DNA of 64,000 nucleotides from an uncultured Bacteroidales bacterium. Lineage in GTDB: Bacteria > Bacteroidota > Bacteroidia > Bacteroidales > Bacteroidaceae. Position numbers and translations under genes: made by a program. Positions 49,967 through 57,724 of the stretch are shown piece after piece. The stretch's first letter is position 1. Each line of letters opens with the position of its first letter. Under the pieces are notes generated by a model. It made no database searches. It was not told where the DNA came from and worked only from the letters and a program-made list of their open reading frames with translations. Location of the stretch: assembly GCA_902778265.1 (NCBI GenBank), contig CACYXI010000001.1:186001-250000 (forward strand), in the 5' to 3' direction.

Positions 49967-51028
49967 ATGGACTACGAAAAGAAATACAAAGAAATGGTGG
50001 AAAGAGTTAAAGCCTTTCACAAAGAGGGAAACGCTCTTACCAAAGCACAAATGGAAATTATTCTTCCCGAACTTGCAGAGAGTGAGGACAAGAGGATTAG
50101 TAATTTGATTTATTGCATTGTTCGGGATAGAGAAGACGTAAGGACCACTCTTGAGTCCAATGGTATTTCGGTTGATAAGGCTCTTGCCTACCTCGAAAAG
50201 CAGAAAGAGCCGGAGAATGTAAGTGCAACTACGATGATTCCGTCTTGTTGGACCGAAAAACAGAAAGAGCAGAAGCCAAGTATTGTTGAAAAATTGAGAG
50301 AGATTTCAACTCCTGCTGACGAAAATTGGTTTGAGATTCAGAAGCGGTGGGAAAAGGAAGATGAGCAGAAGCCCGCAGAGTGGAGCGAGGAGGATGAGGA
50401 AATGCTTGAAGACATTAAATTCAGCTTTACATATAATAAAGGTGAAATGACTGATGCTCTTAAGTCTTTAAAGCCACGGCTAAAGCAAGAATGGAGTGAG
50501 GACGATGAGAGGAATTATGAATATCTGCATCAGATTATTTGTGATTATATCAATAATCCTCAAATAGAATACAAAGAACGGGAGAAAGCATCTAAAGAAC
50601 TTATTCCGTTTTGGGAAAGACTTAAATCTCTTCGTCTACAGATGAAGCAAGAGTGGAGCGATGAAGATGAGAAGATGTTGAATGTAATAATCTCTGACAT
50701 TAGAAGAATACAAAGGAATTGTGGAATTGGGACAGATGAGTGGAATATTCATTCAAAAGCAATCCGATGGCTCGAATCCCTCCGTCCACAGCCTCATACA
50801 GTATCCATAAAAGATGCTACAAAGTTTGGCAACCTTGAGTATGAACGCGGAGTAAAAGACGGAATACAGAGTGAAAAAAGCCGTCAATGGAAACCGAGCA
50901 ATGAACAGATGAATGCGTTTCGGAAACTTATTCGTAGTGCAGTGTTTCTTTCTTCGTGGAGAGAACTTGAAAAAGAAATTGACTCACTTTATCTTGACCT
51001 TAGAAACTTTAGCCATGAAATACATTAA
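49967..51028 (+). CDS. KPAEWSEEDE-repeat protein (first copy)
   Basis: A 353-residue acidic helical protein. Repeated phrases: 'YLEKQKEP', 'WTEKQKEQK', 'QKPAEWSEEDEEMLEDI', 'KQEWSEDDERN', 'KQEWSDEDEKM' and 'QWKPSNEQMNAF', each followed by a ~40-residue helical unit ending 'LKSLRPQ'. These repeats are widespread in gut Bacteroidales phages, but their function is unknown. Two DNA segments are identical to parts of the gene at 61258. Preceded by a sigma-54-type site. Confidence 0.65.
   Translation: MDYEKKYKEMVERVKAFHKEGNALTKAQMEIILPELAESEDKRISNLIYCIVRDREDVRTTLESNGISVDKALAYLEKQKEPENVSATTMIPSCWTEKQKEQKPSIVEKLREISTPADENWFEIQKRWEKEDEQKPAEWSEEDEEMLEDIKFSFTYNKGEMTDALKSLKPRLKQEWSEDDERNYEYLHQIICDYINNPQIEYKEREKASKELIPFWERLKSLRLQMKQEWSDEDEKMLNVIISDIRRIQRNCGIGTDEWNIHSKAIRWLESLRPQPHTVSIKDATKFGNLEYERGVKDGIQSEKSRQWKPSNEQMNAFRKLIRSAVFLSSWRELEKEIDSLYLDLRNFSHEIH
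50188..50275 (+). repeat. 88-bp exact direct repeat, copy 1
   Basis: Identical to 61956-62043; encodes 'YLEKQKEPENVSATTMIP' and the following residues. Perfect identity over 88 bases, 11.8 kb apart, in otherwise diverged genes. Confidence 0.85.
50363..50462 (+). repeat. ~100-bp exact direct repeat, copy 1
   Basis: Identical to 62503-62602 (codes for QKPAEWSEEDEEMLEDIKFS...). Similarity continues ~28 bases further with one inserted A in the second copy. Confidence 0.85.
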
Positions 51029-51329
51029 CGCAGAAAAACTGATAGCCGAGATAGAGAGGCGAATTCGTATCAAAGAGAATCTTGCTCAACATCCCGAAAT
51101 GAGTGATATGAAAGATTCCCTATACGATATTATTGGGGCATATCAATCATTAAAATCTTTCATTAATTATCTACAGCAGGAACAGTCGGAGGTAGATTTG
51201 GAGAAAGATATAGAAAAGATATGCGATTTCAATAAGGCACAAACTACAATCACAATGACTAAAGGGGCATTTAAAATAGCTGCTCATCATTTCTATGAAC
51301 TTGGGTTAAACACAAGAAAGGAGGAATAA
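51015..51329 (+). CDS. Family C small protein (MKYI-A/S-EKLI... QQEQ.EVDLEK)
   Basis: A 104-residue protein from ATG 51015, overlapping the previous stop. Opens MKYINAEKLIAEIERR and contains 'LQQEQSEVDLEKDI', then 'AAHHFYELGLNTRKEE'. Paralogues at 54646 and 56613 share all three parts. The last codons plus stop (AGA AAG GAG GAA TAA) form a Shine-Dalgarno-like sequence for the next gene. Function unknown. Confidence 0.65.
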   Translation: MKYINAEKLIAEIERRIRIKENLAQHPEMSDMKDSLYDIIGAYQSLKSFINYLQQEQSEVDLEKDIEKICDFNKAQTTITMTKGAFKIAAHHFYELGLNTRKEE

Positions 51330-51330
51330 T

Positions 51331-51492
51331 ATGTTTATCAAAGAGCTAATATGGAAAATAAAAGAACCGTATGTAAAAAGGAAACGGGCATGCTACGAAC
51401 AACAGTGGTGTGAGAATAAAATGTCCGCAAAAGAAATGTGTGAAAGAGTTGCTGAACTTTATAGAGCAAAACCGGAAAGAAAGGAGAAATAA
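51331..51492 (+). CDS. Small basic protein
   Basis: A 53-residue ORF 8 bases after GGAGG, starting MFIKELIWKIKEPYVKRKRACYEQQW and ending in KPERKEK. Lys/Arg-rich; function unknown. Good RBS and no overlap support it. Confidence 0.5.
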   Translation: MFIKELIWKIKEPYVKRKRACYEQQWCENKMSAKEMCERVAELYRAKPERKEK

Positions 51493-51494
51493 TT

Positions 51495-51695
51495 ATGAAC
51501 GTACCATACAAGATTTGGGTTACCCCAAGTGAAATGACAGAATTACTATCTGAAAAAAGACACGACTACGATGTTGCTTACATCCGCAAGGATGCTCTGT
51601 TGGAGTGGGTAAAAGAAATAAAGAGAATTTGTAAAGGTGCGGAGCCAATAGAAAAGGCATATCAAACAGTAATTGACAAAATCGAATCGCTATGA
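51495..51695 (+). CDS. Small hypothetical protein
   Basis: A 66-residue protein ('YKIWVTPSEMTELLSEKRHDYDVAYIRKDALLEWVKEI'). Overlaps the next start by 4 bases (ATGA). Similar 'AYIRKDALLEW' proteins are common in gut phages; role unknown. Confidence 0.55.
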   Translation: MNVPYKIWVTPSEMTELLSEKRHDYDVAYIRKDALLEWVKEIKRICKGAEPIEKAYQTVIDKIESL

Positions 51696-52075
51696 CAAGA
51701 GAAGAAGAACAACTCCTTCTAAAGGATTTATGTGCAAGGTTGCCTTATAATGTTGTTATTCGTTGTACGGATAATGATACGGACTACGAGTGCTTCTTGA
51801 CAACAGTTATATTGAACGAGCTTTTGTATAGTACTGAATATTATGACTACAAACCATATCTTCGTCCAATGGCAAGTATGACCCCGCAAGAATGGATTGA
51901 GTTATGTGATGCGGGAGTTGAAGACGAAAAGTCCGCAATCTTCATAAAAGGCATCCGCAAATTTGTCCCTTGTACAAACAGGGAAAATTTTTTAAATTCA
52001 AAACATTTTGACCATCATAATCTCATTGAAAAAGGTTTGGCATTAGAAGCACCTGAAGGGATGTATACGGCATAA
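51692..52075 (+). CDS. Family A protein (MTxEE.QLLLKDLCARLPY)
   Basis: A 127-residue protein with 'LLLKDLCARLPYNV' at the start, 'KPYLRPMASMT' in the middle and 'HFDHHNLIEKGLALEAPEGMY' at the end. Paralogues at 57128 and 59082 share these blocks. Widespread in Bacteroidales mobile DNA; function unknown. Confidence 0.65.
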   Translation: MTREEEQLLLKDLCARLPYNVVIRCTDNDTDYECFLTTVILNELLYSTEYYDYKPYLRPMASMTPQEWIELCDAGVEDEKSAIFIKGIRKFVPCTNRENFLNSKHFDHHNLIEKGLALEAPEGMYTA

Positions 52076-52087
52076 AGCTATACAAAC

Positions 52088-52405
52088 ATGATAGATAAAT
52101 TTGAAACATTATATCCAGAATTTTTAACTTCAACAAACTTATGGTGCTATGACGAACCTTATGCTTATTGGTTGTCTGCTCCCGAGTATCATGTACATGA
52201 ATGGGTATTATATAAAGAATACAACAATTACAAGTCAGTTGTTGGAAACGGCGGATTAAAAGGTGTGTCTTATGAAGAATTAATGAATAGTTTTAGAACT
52301 TATAGCTTTTACGATAACATAGATAGGGAAATGCTATGTAGAACATTTAGGCAACGTTCTTTGTACGATGATTCTTGTGATTTTGAAGATTTCATAAACG
52401 AATAG
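52088..52405 (+). CDS. Hypothetical protein
   Basis: A 105-residue aromatic-rich protein ('WCYDEPYAYWLSAPEYHVHEWVLYKEYNNYKSVV'). Sits between family A and family B genes in cassette 1. No paralogue seen in the other cassettes. Confidence 0.5.
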   Translation: MIDKFETLYPEFLTSTNLWCYDEPYAYWLSAPEYHVHEWVLYKEYNNYKSVVGNGGLKGVSYEELMNSFRTYSFYDNIDREMLCRTFRQRSLYDDSCDFEDFINE

Positions 52406-52407
52406 AT

Positions 52408-52512
52408 ATGATTACCGAAGATTACATAACTTATAGTTCTCAAATGCTTTTTTGGAACGGATATAGGTATTTTTGCCTTAATGTTAACAATTATGAAACA
52501 ATCTATTATTAA
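52408..52512 (+). pseudogene. Family B fragment (start and end joined)
   Basis: A 34-codon ORF starting MITEDYITYSS, the same opening as the full family B gene 2 bases downstream. The internal ~80 residues are missing and only a tail-like 'FWNGYRYFCLNVNNYET' follows. Best read as an internal deletion remnant. Confidence 0.55.
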
Positions 52513-52514
52513 AT

Positions 52515-52916
52515 ATGATTACAGAAAATTACGTTAGCTTTGAAACAGCGAAACTCCTAAAAGAGAAGGGGTTTGATGCCGAATGCGATTATCTCTATGT
52601 TGATGGGAAACTTGTAAGAGCTCAAGGATGTGCATGTAATTGGAATGACGGGGAAACGCTTTTTTCTGATTACAAGAACGAATGTTCTGCCCCATCCCTT
52701 CAAATGGTAATGAAATGGTTGAGGGAAGCGCATAGATTGTTTATTTTTGTTTCACCTTGGATAATGCTTGAAAACAACATTCAGTATTATTTCGAAATTC
52801 GTGATATAAAAACACGTGATTTTGAAACACTTTATGATTATACGTCAAAAGAATTGAATTCCTTTGAAAAAGTTACCGAAGCAGCTATTAAATATTGTTT
52901 AGAAAATTTGATTTAG
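52515..52916 (+). CDS. Family B protein (MITE.YVSFETAKLLKEKGF)
   Basis: A 133-residue protein. Opening MITENYVSFETAKLLKEKGF, middle 'SAPSLQMVMKWLREAHRL', end 'EAAIKYCLENLI'. Paralogues at 57725 and 59686. The helix plus W-L-R-E core is typical of a gut-phage family of unknown function. Confidence 0.65.
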   Translation: MITENYVSFETAKLLKEKGFDAECDYLYVDGKLVRAQGCACNWNDGETLFSDYKNECSAPSLQMVMKWLREAHRLFIFVSPWIMLENNIQYYFEIRDIKTRDFETLYDYTSKELNSFEKVTEAAIKYCLENLI

Positions 52917-52918
52917 TT

Positions 52919-54040
52919 ATGAATAAAGAAATAGAAATTCCAGAGGGTTACGAAGTCCGAATTGAGGGTAACAAGGTTGTTCTTACACCGAAAGAGAGTG
53001 AGGATGAGAGGATAAGGAAAGCGATTTTAGGGCTGACTTATCTTGATGGAATTGAACCAATCCTTACGAAGTGTTCCATAACGGCAAGGGACATTCGTAC
53101 CTACCTCGAAAAGCAGAAAGAGCCTGCCGATGGTGATTTTGCCAGAGGTTATGATTGTGGCTATGAATGTTGCCTTCATTCTCACGGAGCAGAGTGGTTT
53201 GAAAAGCAAAAAGAGCAGAACAATATAACAATTCAAAAGGCTTTTGAAGCATCTAAAGGTGGTTTTTCACTCGAAGAGAAAAGGCAGGCTTCTGATTATG
53301 CGGAAAGCATTCTTCCTACATCCATTGCACACGGAGAGAACGAGGATGAATATATGTTACATAAAGTCATCGAAGCTGCTTATATTGTTGGGCAGAAAAA
53401 GCAAAAGTCTGTTGAGTGTATTGAATTTAATAATGAATTTGAGAATCAAGTATCCCATCTTCTTGCATCTACCTTGAATAAAGAACACAATTATACTGAA
53501 GGCTTTGTTAAGTATGCCGCACAATCACTTCTTGGATATGCAAAGAATGAATTAAAATCCACAGAATTGAGTGATGAGGGTGTTCATACTCGTTTTGCCT
53601 TTTATACTTATAGAGATGAACCGGAAATTCTTTATCTTTCTAATGTATATGTAGAAGAATCAAGTAGAAATAATGGTTTAGGCACACTAATTCTTAAAGC
53701 TGCAGAAAAAGTCGCTGAGACAATTGGTGCTAAATCTATTCGCTTGAAAGTAAAGCGAGGCTCTCCCGTTAAAGCTTGGTATCGTAAACACGGATATGAC
53801 TATATTGCATTTGAAGATGGGTATGACTGGCTTGAAAAGACTTTAGAGTACTCAAAATCAGTCAAGCAAGAGTGGAGTGAGGAAGATGAAGGAGAACTAC
53901 AAAATGCAATTGACTGTTTGGAGTATCTTGGCAACGGAGGGGTTTATGCCTCTGAATCTGGATATGATGCTGCAAAAAATGCCGTGAAATTCTTAAAGTC
54001 ACTGACAGAGAGATTTAATCTTCAACCGAATCAGGAATGA
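52919..54040 (+). CDS. KPAEWSEEDE-type repeat protein with inserted GNAT acetyltransferase domain
   Basis: A 373-residue protein from ATG 52919. Opens 'IEIPEGYEVRIEGNKVVLTPKE', then 'YLEKQKEPADG', and a module 'EFNNEFENQVSHLLASTLN...YAAQSLLGYAK' shared with the gene at 61258. Residues ~225-310 form a GNAT domain: 'ILYLSNVYVEESSRNNGLGTLILKAAEKVAE' (acetyl-CoA loop RNNGLG) and 'AWYRKHGYDY'. Then 'KQEWSEEDEGEL' returns. It ends at a TGA where the repeat family has Trp, so it may be truncated (see next). Confidence 0.65.
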   Translation: MNKEIEIPEGYEVRIEGNKVVLTPKESEDERIRKAILGLTYLDGIEPILTKCSITARDIRTYLEKQKEPADGDFARGYDCGYECCLHSHGAEWFEKQKEQNNITIQKAFEASKGGFSLEEKRQASDYAESILPTSIAHGENEDEYMLHKVIEAAYIVGQKKQKSVECIEFNNEFENQVSHLLASTLNKEHNYTEGFVKYAAQSLLGYAKNELKSTELSDEGVHTRFAFYTYRDEPEILYLSNVYVEESSRNNGLGTLILKAAEKVAETIGAKSIRLKVKRGSPVKAWYRKHGYDYIAFEDGYDWLEKTLEYSKSVKQEWSEEDEGELQNAIDCLEYLGNGGVYASESGYDAAKNAVKFLKSLTERFNLQPNQE

Positions 54041-54439
54041 AGCGAGGAAGATGAAAATGCAATACTAATTGCAATTGATTGGCTGCAATATTATAGAGAT
54101 ACGTTTGTAGCTTCTGAGCAGGCCAAAGATGAAATCACTACTTGTGTTGAACGCTTAAAATCTCTCCGTCCTCAGTCTTATTGGAAACAGCTTTCAGAAA
54201 AAAATACTCTCGGAAGAGACAAGTGTTATATTGCAGTTCGTGATTCTGAACTTTCTGATGAAGAAAAAGAATGGGCATTTAATTTTCTGAAAAGATGTGA
54301 ACCCAAATCTCATTGAAAACCAAGCGAAGCGCAGATGAATTCTCTCCAAGAAGTAATTAATATTTTGACAAATCTTCGTAGAAATACAGGTGATAGATAT
54401 AATCTCGAATCGCTTTACAAACAATTAGAGAATTTGTAA
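54041..54439 (+). pseudogene. In-frame continuation after TGA (repeat-protein tail)
   Basis: Past TGA 54038-54040 the same frame continues 133 codons to TAA with only one more TGA (54314-54316). The flanks read 'NQE-[TGA]-SEEDENAIL' and 'KSH-[TGA]-KPSEAQM'. In the intact relatives both positions are Trp (EWSEEDE, HWKP/QWKP). Either two TGG-to-TGA mutations ended the gene, or the stops are read through. Confidence 0.6.
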
Positions 54440-54447
54440 AACTATAG

Positions 54448-54513
54448 GGGTGCGGAAAAGCATTTCTCATGATATAAGACATTTACTTACTCTGCCAAGT
54501 ACGCACCCTTTTT
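54448..54513 (+). terminator. Long-loop terminator-like hairpin
   Basis: GGGTGCG (54448-54454) pairs with CGCACCC (54502-54508), followed by TTTTT. The loop is ~47 bases, longer than usual, so a structured small RNA is an alternative. Confidence 0.45.
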
Positions 54514-54538
54514 ATTGAGACATAATTACGAACAACTC

Positions 54539-54643
54539 AAGAAACCAAATTTGGAAGATAGAGGATGTTATTTATGTGACTTTGATACATATCATGTAAA
54601 GAAGGCTACGGAAATAATAAAGCATAAACTGATGGAGGAATAG
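54539..54643 (+). pseudogene. C-terminal fragment of a gene like 63356
   Basis: The frame ending TAG 54641-54643 encodes 'LEDRGCYLCDFDTYHVKKATEIIKHKL', closely matching 'LENGGCYLSSFDTYHVRKALEIIKNKL' at the end of the 63356 gene. No N-terminal part or start codon precedes it. Confidence 0.65.
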
Positions 54644-54645
54644 TT

Positions 54646-54969
54646 ATGAAATACATTGATGCTGATAAACTGAAAAAACTCATTGATGAGAAATGGAAAG
54701 AACTTGCTGATAAGGGTGTAAAGGATGGAGGAGGTAAATATGAAAATGAAATTTACACATATTTGTCAGTATTGAGACTCATTGATTCTCTACAGCAAGA
54801 GCAGCCGGAGGTGGATTTGGAGAAAGAGATAAATGGTCTTGATAATGCTTATTTTGATTTAGACGGTATTGCTGTTGTAGGAGCAACACACTATATAACG
54901 GTTGAAGATTTGAAAGATATCGCCCGCCACTTCTGGAACAAAGGATATAACGCAAGACATGAGGAATAA
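54646..54969 (+). CDS. Family C small protein
   Basis: A 107-residue protein opening MKYIDADKLKKLIDEKW, with 'DSLQQEQPEVDLEKEI' and ending 'DIARHFWNKGYNARHEE'. Preceded by a GGAGG 8-10 bases upstream. Paralogue of 51015 and 56613. Confidence 0.65.
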   Translation: MKYIDADKLKKLIDEKWKELADKGVKDGGGKYENEIYTYLSVLRLIDSLQQEQPEVDLEKEINGLDNAYFDLDGIAVVGATHYITVEDLKDIARHFWNKGYNARHEE

Positions 54970-54974
54970 TTGAT

Positions 54975-55388
54975 ATGCCATCATACGAAATTGAAAACGG
55001 TGTTTGTATTTGTATTGAACATGAACATGTAAAGTACAATGAGTATCGAGATATACTATCGTATTATGATACGGATGGTAGTTGTTTTAGCGATTTTGAT
55101 ATAACCGATGAAAATATTTATGAAGTGGAGAATCCATATTTCCTTTCTGATGTTTTTGTTTTTCAAAAGAAGCGCTTCAATCATTTTATTGATGGAGACA
55201 TTGAAACCATCTGTTTTATAAAATTAAATAGAGAAAACAAAATAGAGGAAATTGGGTTTGATTTTTCTTCAAGGTTTAATTTAGAAAAAGATAAAACATA
55301 CAAACAGGCCACACCGTTGCACAAGATTCCATTTCTTTTAATTGGTGATGAAATGTGGCTTAATGCAAGAAAGGAGGAAATCAAATGA
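54975..55388 (+). CDS. Hypothetical protein
   Basis: A 137-residue acidic protein with 'YYDTDGSCFSDFDITDENIYEVENPYFLSDVFVFQKKRF'. No family recognised. Overlaps the next start by 4 bases. Confidence 0.5.
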   Translation: MPSYEIENGVCICIEHEHVKYNEYRDILSYYDTDGSCFSDFDITDENIYEVENPYFLSDVFVFQKKRFNHFIDGDIETICFIKLNRENKIEEIGFDFSSRFNLEKDKTYKQATPLHKIPFLLIGDEMWLNARKEEIK

Positions 55389-55486
55389 CATCGACAGCAA
55401 TCGCCATCATCATCGCTGGTGTACTTATCTCATATAGCCTAGATGAGATAGCGAAAGCGATAAAGGGAAAGAAGGAAAAAGAATGA
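55385..55486 (+). CDS. Very small membrane protein
   Basis: A 33-residue ORF: one hydrophobic helix (AIAIIIAGVLISY) and a Lys-rich tail (KGKKEKE). Coupled to both neighbours by 4-base overlaps (ATGA). Confidence 0.45.
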   Translation: MTSTAIAIIIAGVLISYSLDEIAKAIKGKKEKE

Positions 55487-55650
55487 AAGAAAAATTCGAA
55501 TTGATTGGTCACGGTGATTCCGCTCATCTTATCAGAAAATATAAGAAGCACTTGTGGAATAAATCTCTTGGCACAAGTCATTTGAAAACCATGGCGACGA
55601 TGCTGAAAAATGATGCCGACACTATTGCCGCTTATTTAAAAAACTTTTAA
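55483..55650 (+). CDS. Small basic hypothetical protein
   Basis: A 55-residue ORF with 'AHLIRKYKKHLWNKSLGTSHLKTMATMLKNDADTIAAYL', likely two helices. Coupled by overlap to the previous gene. Function unknown. Confidence 0.5.
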   Translation: MKEKFELIGHGDSAHLIRKYKKHLWNKSLGTSHLKTMATMLKNDADTIAAYLKNF

Positions 55651-55661
55651 CGCAAGAAAGT

Positions 55662-55677
55662 TGGCACGATTCTTGTA
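55662..55677 (+). promoter_or_regulatory. Sigma-54-type promoter (TGGCACGATTCTTGTA)
   Basis: TTGGCACG-N4-TTG, GT instead of GC at -12; 34 bases before ATG 55711. Shares 14 bases with a degenerate sequence at 47033-47048 that lacks the GG. Confidence 0.6.
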
Positions 55678-55710
55678 GTAGAACATTCTGATTTTTTAAA
55701 CTACAAAATT

Positions 55711-56262
55711 ATGAAAGAAATCAAATTTTATGGCGGAGATACCATTGCCGAGGCTTGGCGAGAGCTCCTTAGACAAAGCGCTGATTGCGGGGAAACCTGC
55801 TTCGGAATGTTTAATGACAAGCAGTTGCTTTCCACCGACACTCTCGACGAGGCATATAAAAAAGTAACGGGGCTTACAAAATCTGAGTTCGACGAACGGG
55901 ACAGAAAGGAACGCGAAGAATATAAGCGTTGGGAAGAGGCATTCGTTGCCTCCATACCATCTAAGACAGAAGAATATAAGAAAGCCGCGAGAGGCGTGAT
56001 TATTGAAGACCAATATGATTATTGGGATAAAATTGTTCCCATTCGCCTCAATGACCTATATCACGGAATGGAGCTCGATGCCACACTTGAAATCTGCAGG
56101 ATAATGCGTGACGAATCCGTTAGTCTTGAAGAGCGTATCGAAAAGGCAAAAGAGACATTCCACAATCAGGGGCATAGCGGAATGTCAGGTGGTCTCGTGC
56201 TTTCTATGATAAGGGCGTTCTGTCCCGAAGGTACGGCAGTATGCGACAGGATAAGATTTTAA
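55711..56262 (+). CDS. Hypothetical protein under a sigma-54-type site
   Basis: A 183-residue mostly helical protein: 'YGGDTIAEAWRELLRQSADCGETCFGMFNDKQL', 'FDERDRKEREEYKRWEEAF' and 'FHNQGHSGMSGGLVLSMIRAFCPEGT'. No known family. Higher GC and different codon style than the neighbouring cassette genes suggest it belongs to the phage core rather than the cassettes. Confidence 0.55.
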   Translation: MKEIKFYGGDTIAEAWRELLRQSADCGETCFGMFNDKQLLSTDTLDEAYKKVTGLTKSEFDERDRKEREEYKRWEEAFVASIPSKTEEYKKAARGVIIEDQYDYWDKIVPIRLNDLYHGMELDATLEICRIMRDESVSLEERIEKAKETFHNQGHSGMSGGLVLSMIRAFCPEGTAVCDRIRF

Positions 56263-56304
56263 CTTGTGGAATTCTTGCCTATTTTTGTTAAAGGAGGAAT
56301 AGAT

Positions 56305-56610
56305 ATGAAAGGGAATTGTATGACAGGATGTAAACACTGTATTGTAAAAGACATCTATGAAAAACGTAAATTTAAGGACGAAAACGGAATTGTATATGCC
56401 ACGATGAACGAACATGCGGGGTATGAGCGGTTATGTGACGGCGGACATCAGAGAGAATACGAAAAATGGCACGAAAGAAATAAAGACAACGTTTACGAGA
56501 TTTATAAAAAGGATTTTCTTGATTGCTTTGAACCAACGGAAGTTGCCGCAAGCCTCAATGAAATGATAAATCTTGCCGAAGAAATTCTTAATGCAAGAAA
56601 GGAGGGATAG
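56305..56610 (+). CDS. Small Cys-containing hypothetical protein
   Basis: A 101-residue protein from ATG 56305, chosen because AAAGGAGGAA lies 6 bases upstream (a GTG at 56266 is in frame). 'GNCMTGCKHCIVKDIYEKRKF' carries three closely spaced Cys that may bind metal. Ends 'LNARKEG', which doubles as the SD for the next gene. Confidence 0.55.
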   Translation: MKGNCMTGCKHCIVKDIYEKRKFKDENGIVYATMNEHAGYERLCDGGHQREYEKWHERNKDNVYEIYKKDFLDCFEPTEVAASLNEMINLAEEILNARKEG

Positions 56611-56612
56611 TT

Positions 56613-56984
56613 ATGAAATACATTGACTCAGAAAAACTGATTGCCGAGATAAAACGGTATAAAAACAAAGCAGATGAACGTCTTAAAATAAAAGGCAGAA
56701 CTTTCAGTGAAGAACAGAAAGATTCAGCCCTTCAAAATCTTTGTGGTAACTTATTGCACTTCATTGACTCTCTACGGAAAGAGGAGCAGTCGGAAGTGGA
56801 TTTGAAGAAGGAAGTTGAAAAGTTCTGTCTTGAATATGATTCAAGAAAAGAAGTGTGGTTTGGTATGACTCCAAGGGATAAGAAAATGTTAAGCATTCCA
56901 ACATTGGCTAATTTTGCTGTAAATATTGCCCGCCACTTTGCCGAATGGGGAGCAACCCATCTTAACACAAGAAACGAGGAATAA
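56613..56984 (+). CDS. Family C small protein
   Basis: A 123-residue protein opening MKYIDSEKLIAEIKRYKNK, with 'EEQSEVDLKKEVEKF' and ending 'NIARHFAEWGATHLNTRNEE'. SD-like AAGGAGGG upstream. Third paralogue (see 51015, 54646). Confidence 0.65.
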   Translation: MKYIDSEKLIAEIKRYKNKADERLKIKGRTFSEEQKDSALQNLCGNLLHFIDSLRKEEQSEVDLKKEVEKFCLEYDSRKEVWFGMTPRDKKMLSIPTLANFAVNIARHFAEWGATHLNTRNEE

Positions 56985-56985
56985 T

Positions 56986-57126
56986 ATGAGAACCAAAGAA
57001 AGTGTAATATACCGTTTAGAGGATGAACGGCACAACATTCTACCAGCCGACAACGACTATCGAAAAGGCTATTTGAAAGCAATTGAATTAGCGTTGTATC
57101 TCGTAAAAGACATTAAGGAGGAATAA
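56986..57126 (+). CDS. Small hypothetical protein
   Basis: A 46-residue protein from ATG 56986, one base after the previous stop. 'DERHNILPADNDYRKGYLKAIELALYLVKDI' is predicted helical. Ends 'IKEE' with the AAGGAGGAA SD for the family A gene. Confidence 0.5.
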   Translation: MRTKESVIYRLEDERHNILPADNDYRKGYLKAIELALYLVKDIKEE

Positions 57127-57127
57127 T

Positions 57128-57502
57128 ATGACACAGGAAGAAAAACAACTATTGATTAAAGACCTTAGTGCGAGGTTGCCTTATGGAGTTAAATTTAACT
57201 ATGGAGGTAATGATGGATGTGATTATAAAGCAGAAACAATATCACTCGCGGCCATCAATAATTCTTTCCCCATTGAAGATTGTAAGCCTTATCTCAGACC
57301 AATGCCTTCAATGACTGAGGAAGAGAATGAAGAATGGATTAAAGTGTCTGATATGAAGTTTGACAGGGAAGGTGGTTTCTTTTATATTTATGATGCTCAT
57401 CTTCCTTTTGATTGGCTTAATGCACATCACTTTGACTATCGCGGCCTCATTGAAAAGGGACTTGCCCTTGAAGCAAAAGAAGGAATGTATAAAACCGAAT
57501 AG
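57128..57502 (+). CDS. Family A protein
   Basis: A 124-residue protein: 'LLIKDLSARLPYGVKFNYGG', 'KPYLRPMPSMTEEENEEW' and 'FDWLNAHHFDYRGLIEKGLALEAKEGMY'. Paralogue of 51692 and 59082. Confidence 0.65.
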   Translation: MTQEEKQLLIKDLSARLPYGVKFNYGGNDGCDYKAETISLAAINNSFPIEDCKPYLRPMPSMTEEENEEWIKVSDMKFDREGGFFYIYDAHLPFDWLNAHHFDYRGLIEKGLALEAKEGMYKTE

Positions 57503-57505
57503 AAT

Positions 57506-57721
57506 ATGCAAATCAGCTTTTATTTATTTCTTATTATAATAGTTACGTGGATTCCAATAGGGATTCTTATTGATTATATTGCATATAAGTGCAAGTTTCC
57601 TATGCAGGATGCTTTAAATCCATCACCATGGGCACTTCTTGGATTAGTTTGGCCAATATCTTTATTTCCATTTCTGACATATTGCTTATGGTATAAACAT
57701 CGTAGAAACAAAGTAGAGTAA
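57506..57721 (+). CDS. Small membrane protein
   Basis: A 71-residue protein with two hydrophobic helices (~4-25 and ~43-60, 'PWALLGLVWPISLFPFL') and a basic tail (KHRRNKVE). Lies between family A and B genes in cassette 2. Confidence 0.55.
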   Translation: MQISFYLFLIIIVTWIPIGILIDYIAYKCKFPMQDALNPSPWALLGLVWPISLFPFLTYCLWYKHRRNKVE

Positions 57722-57724
57722 GAT

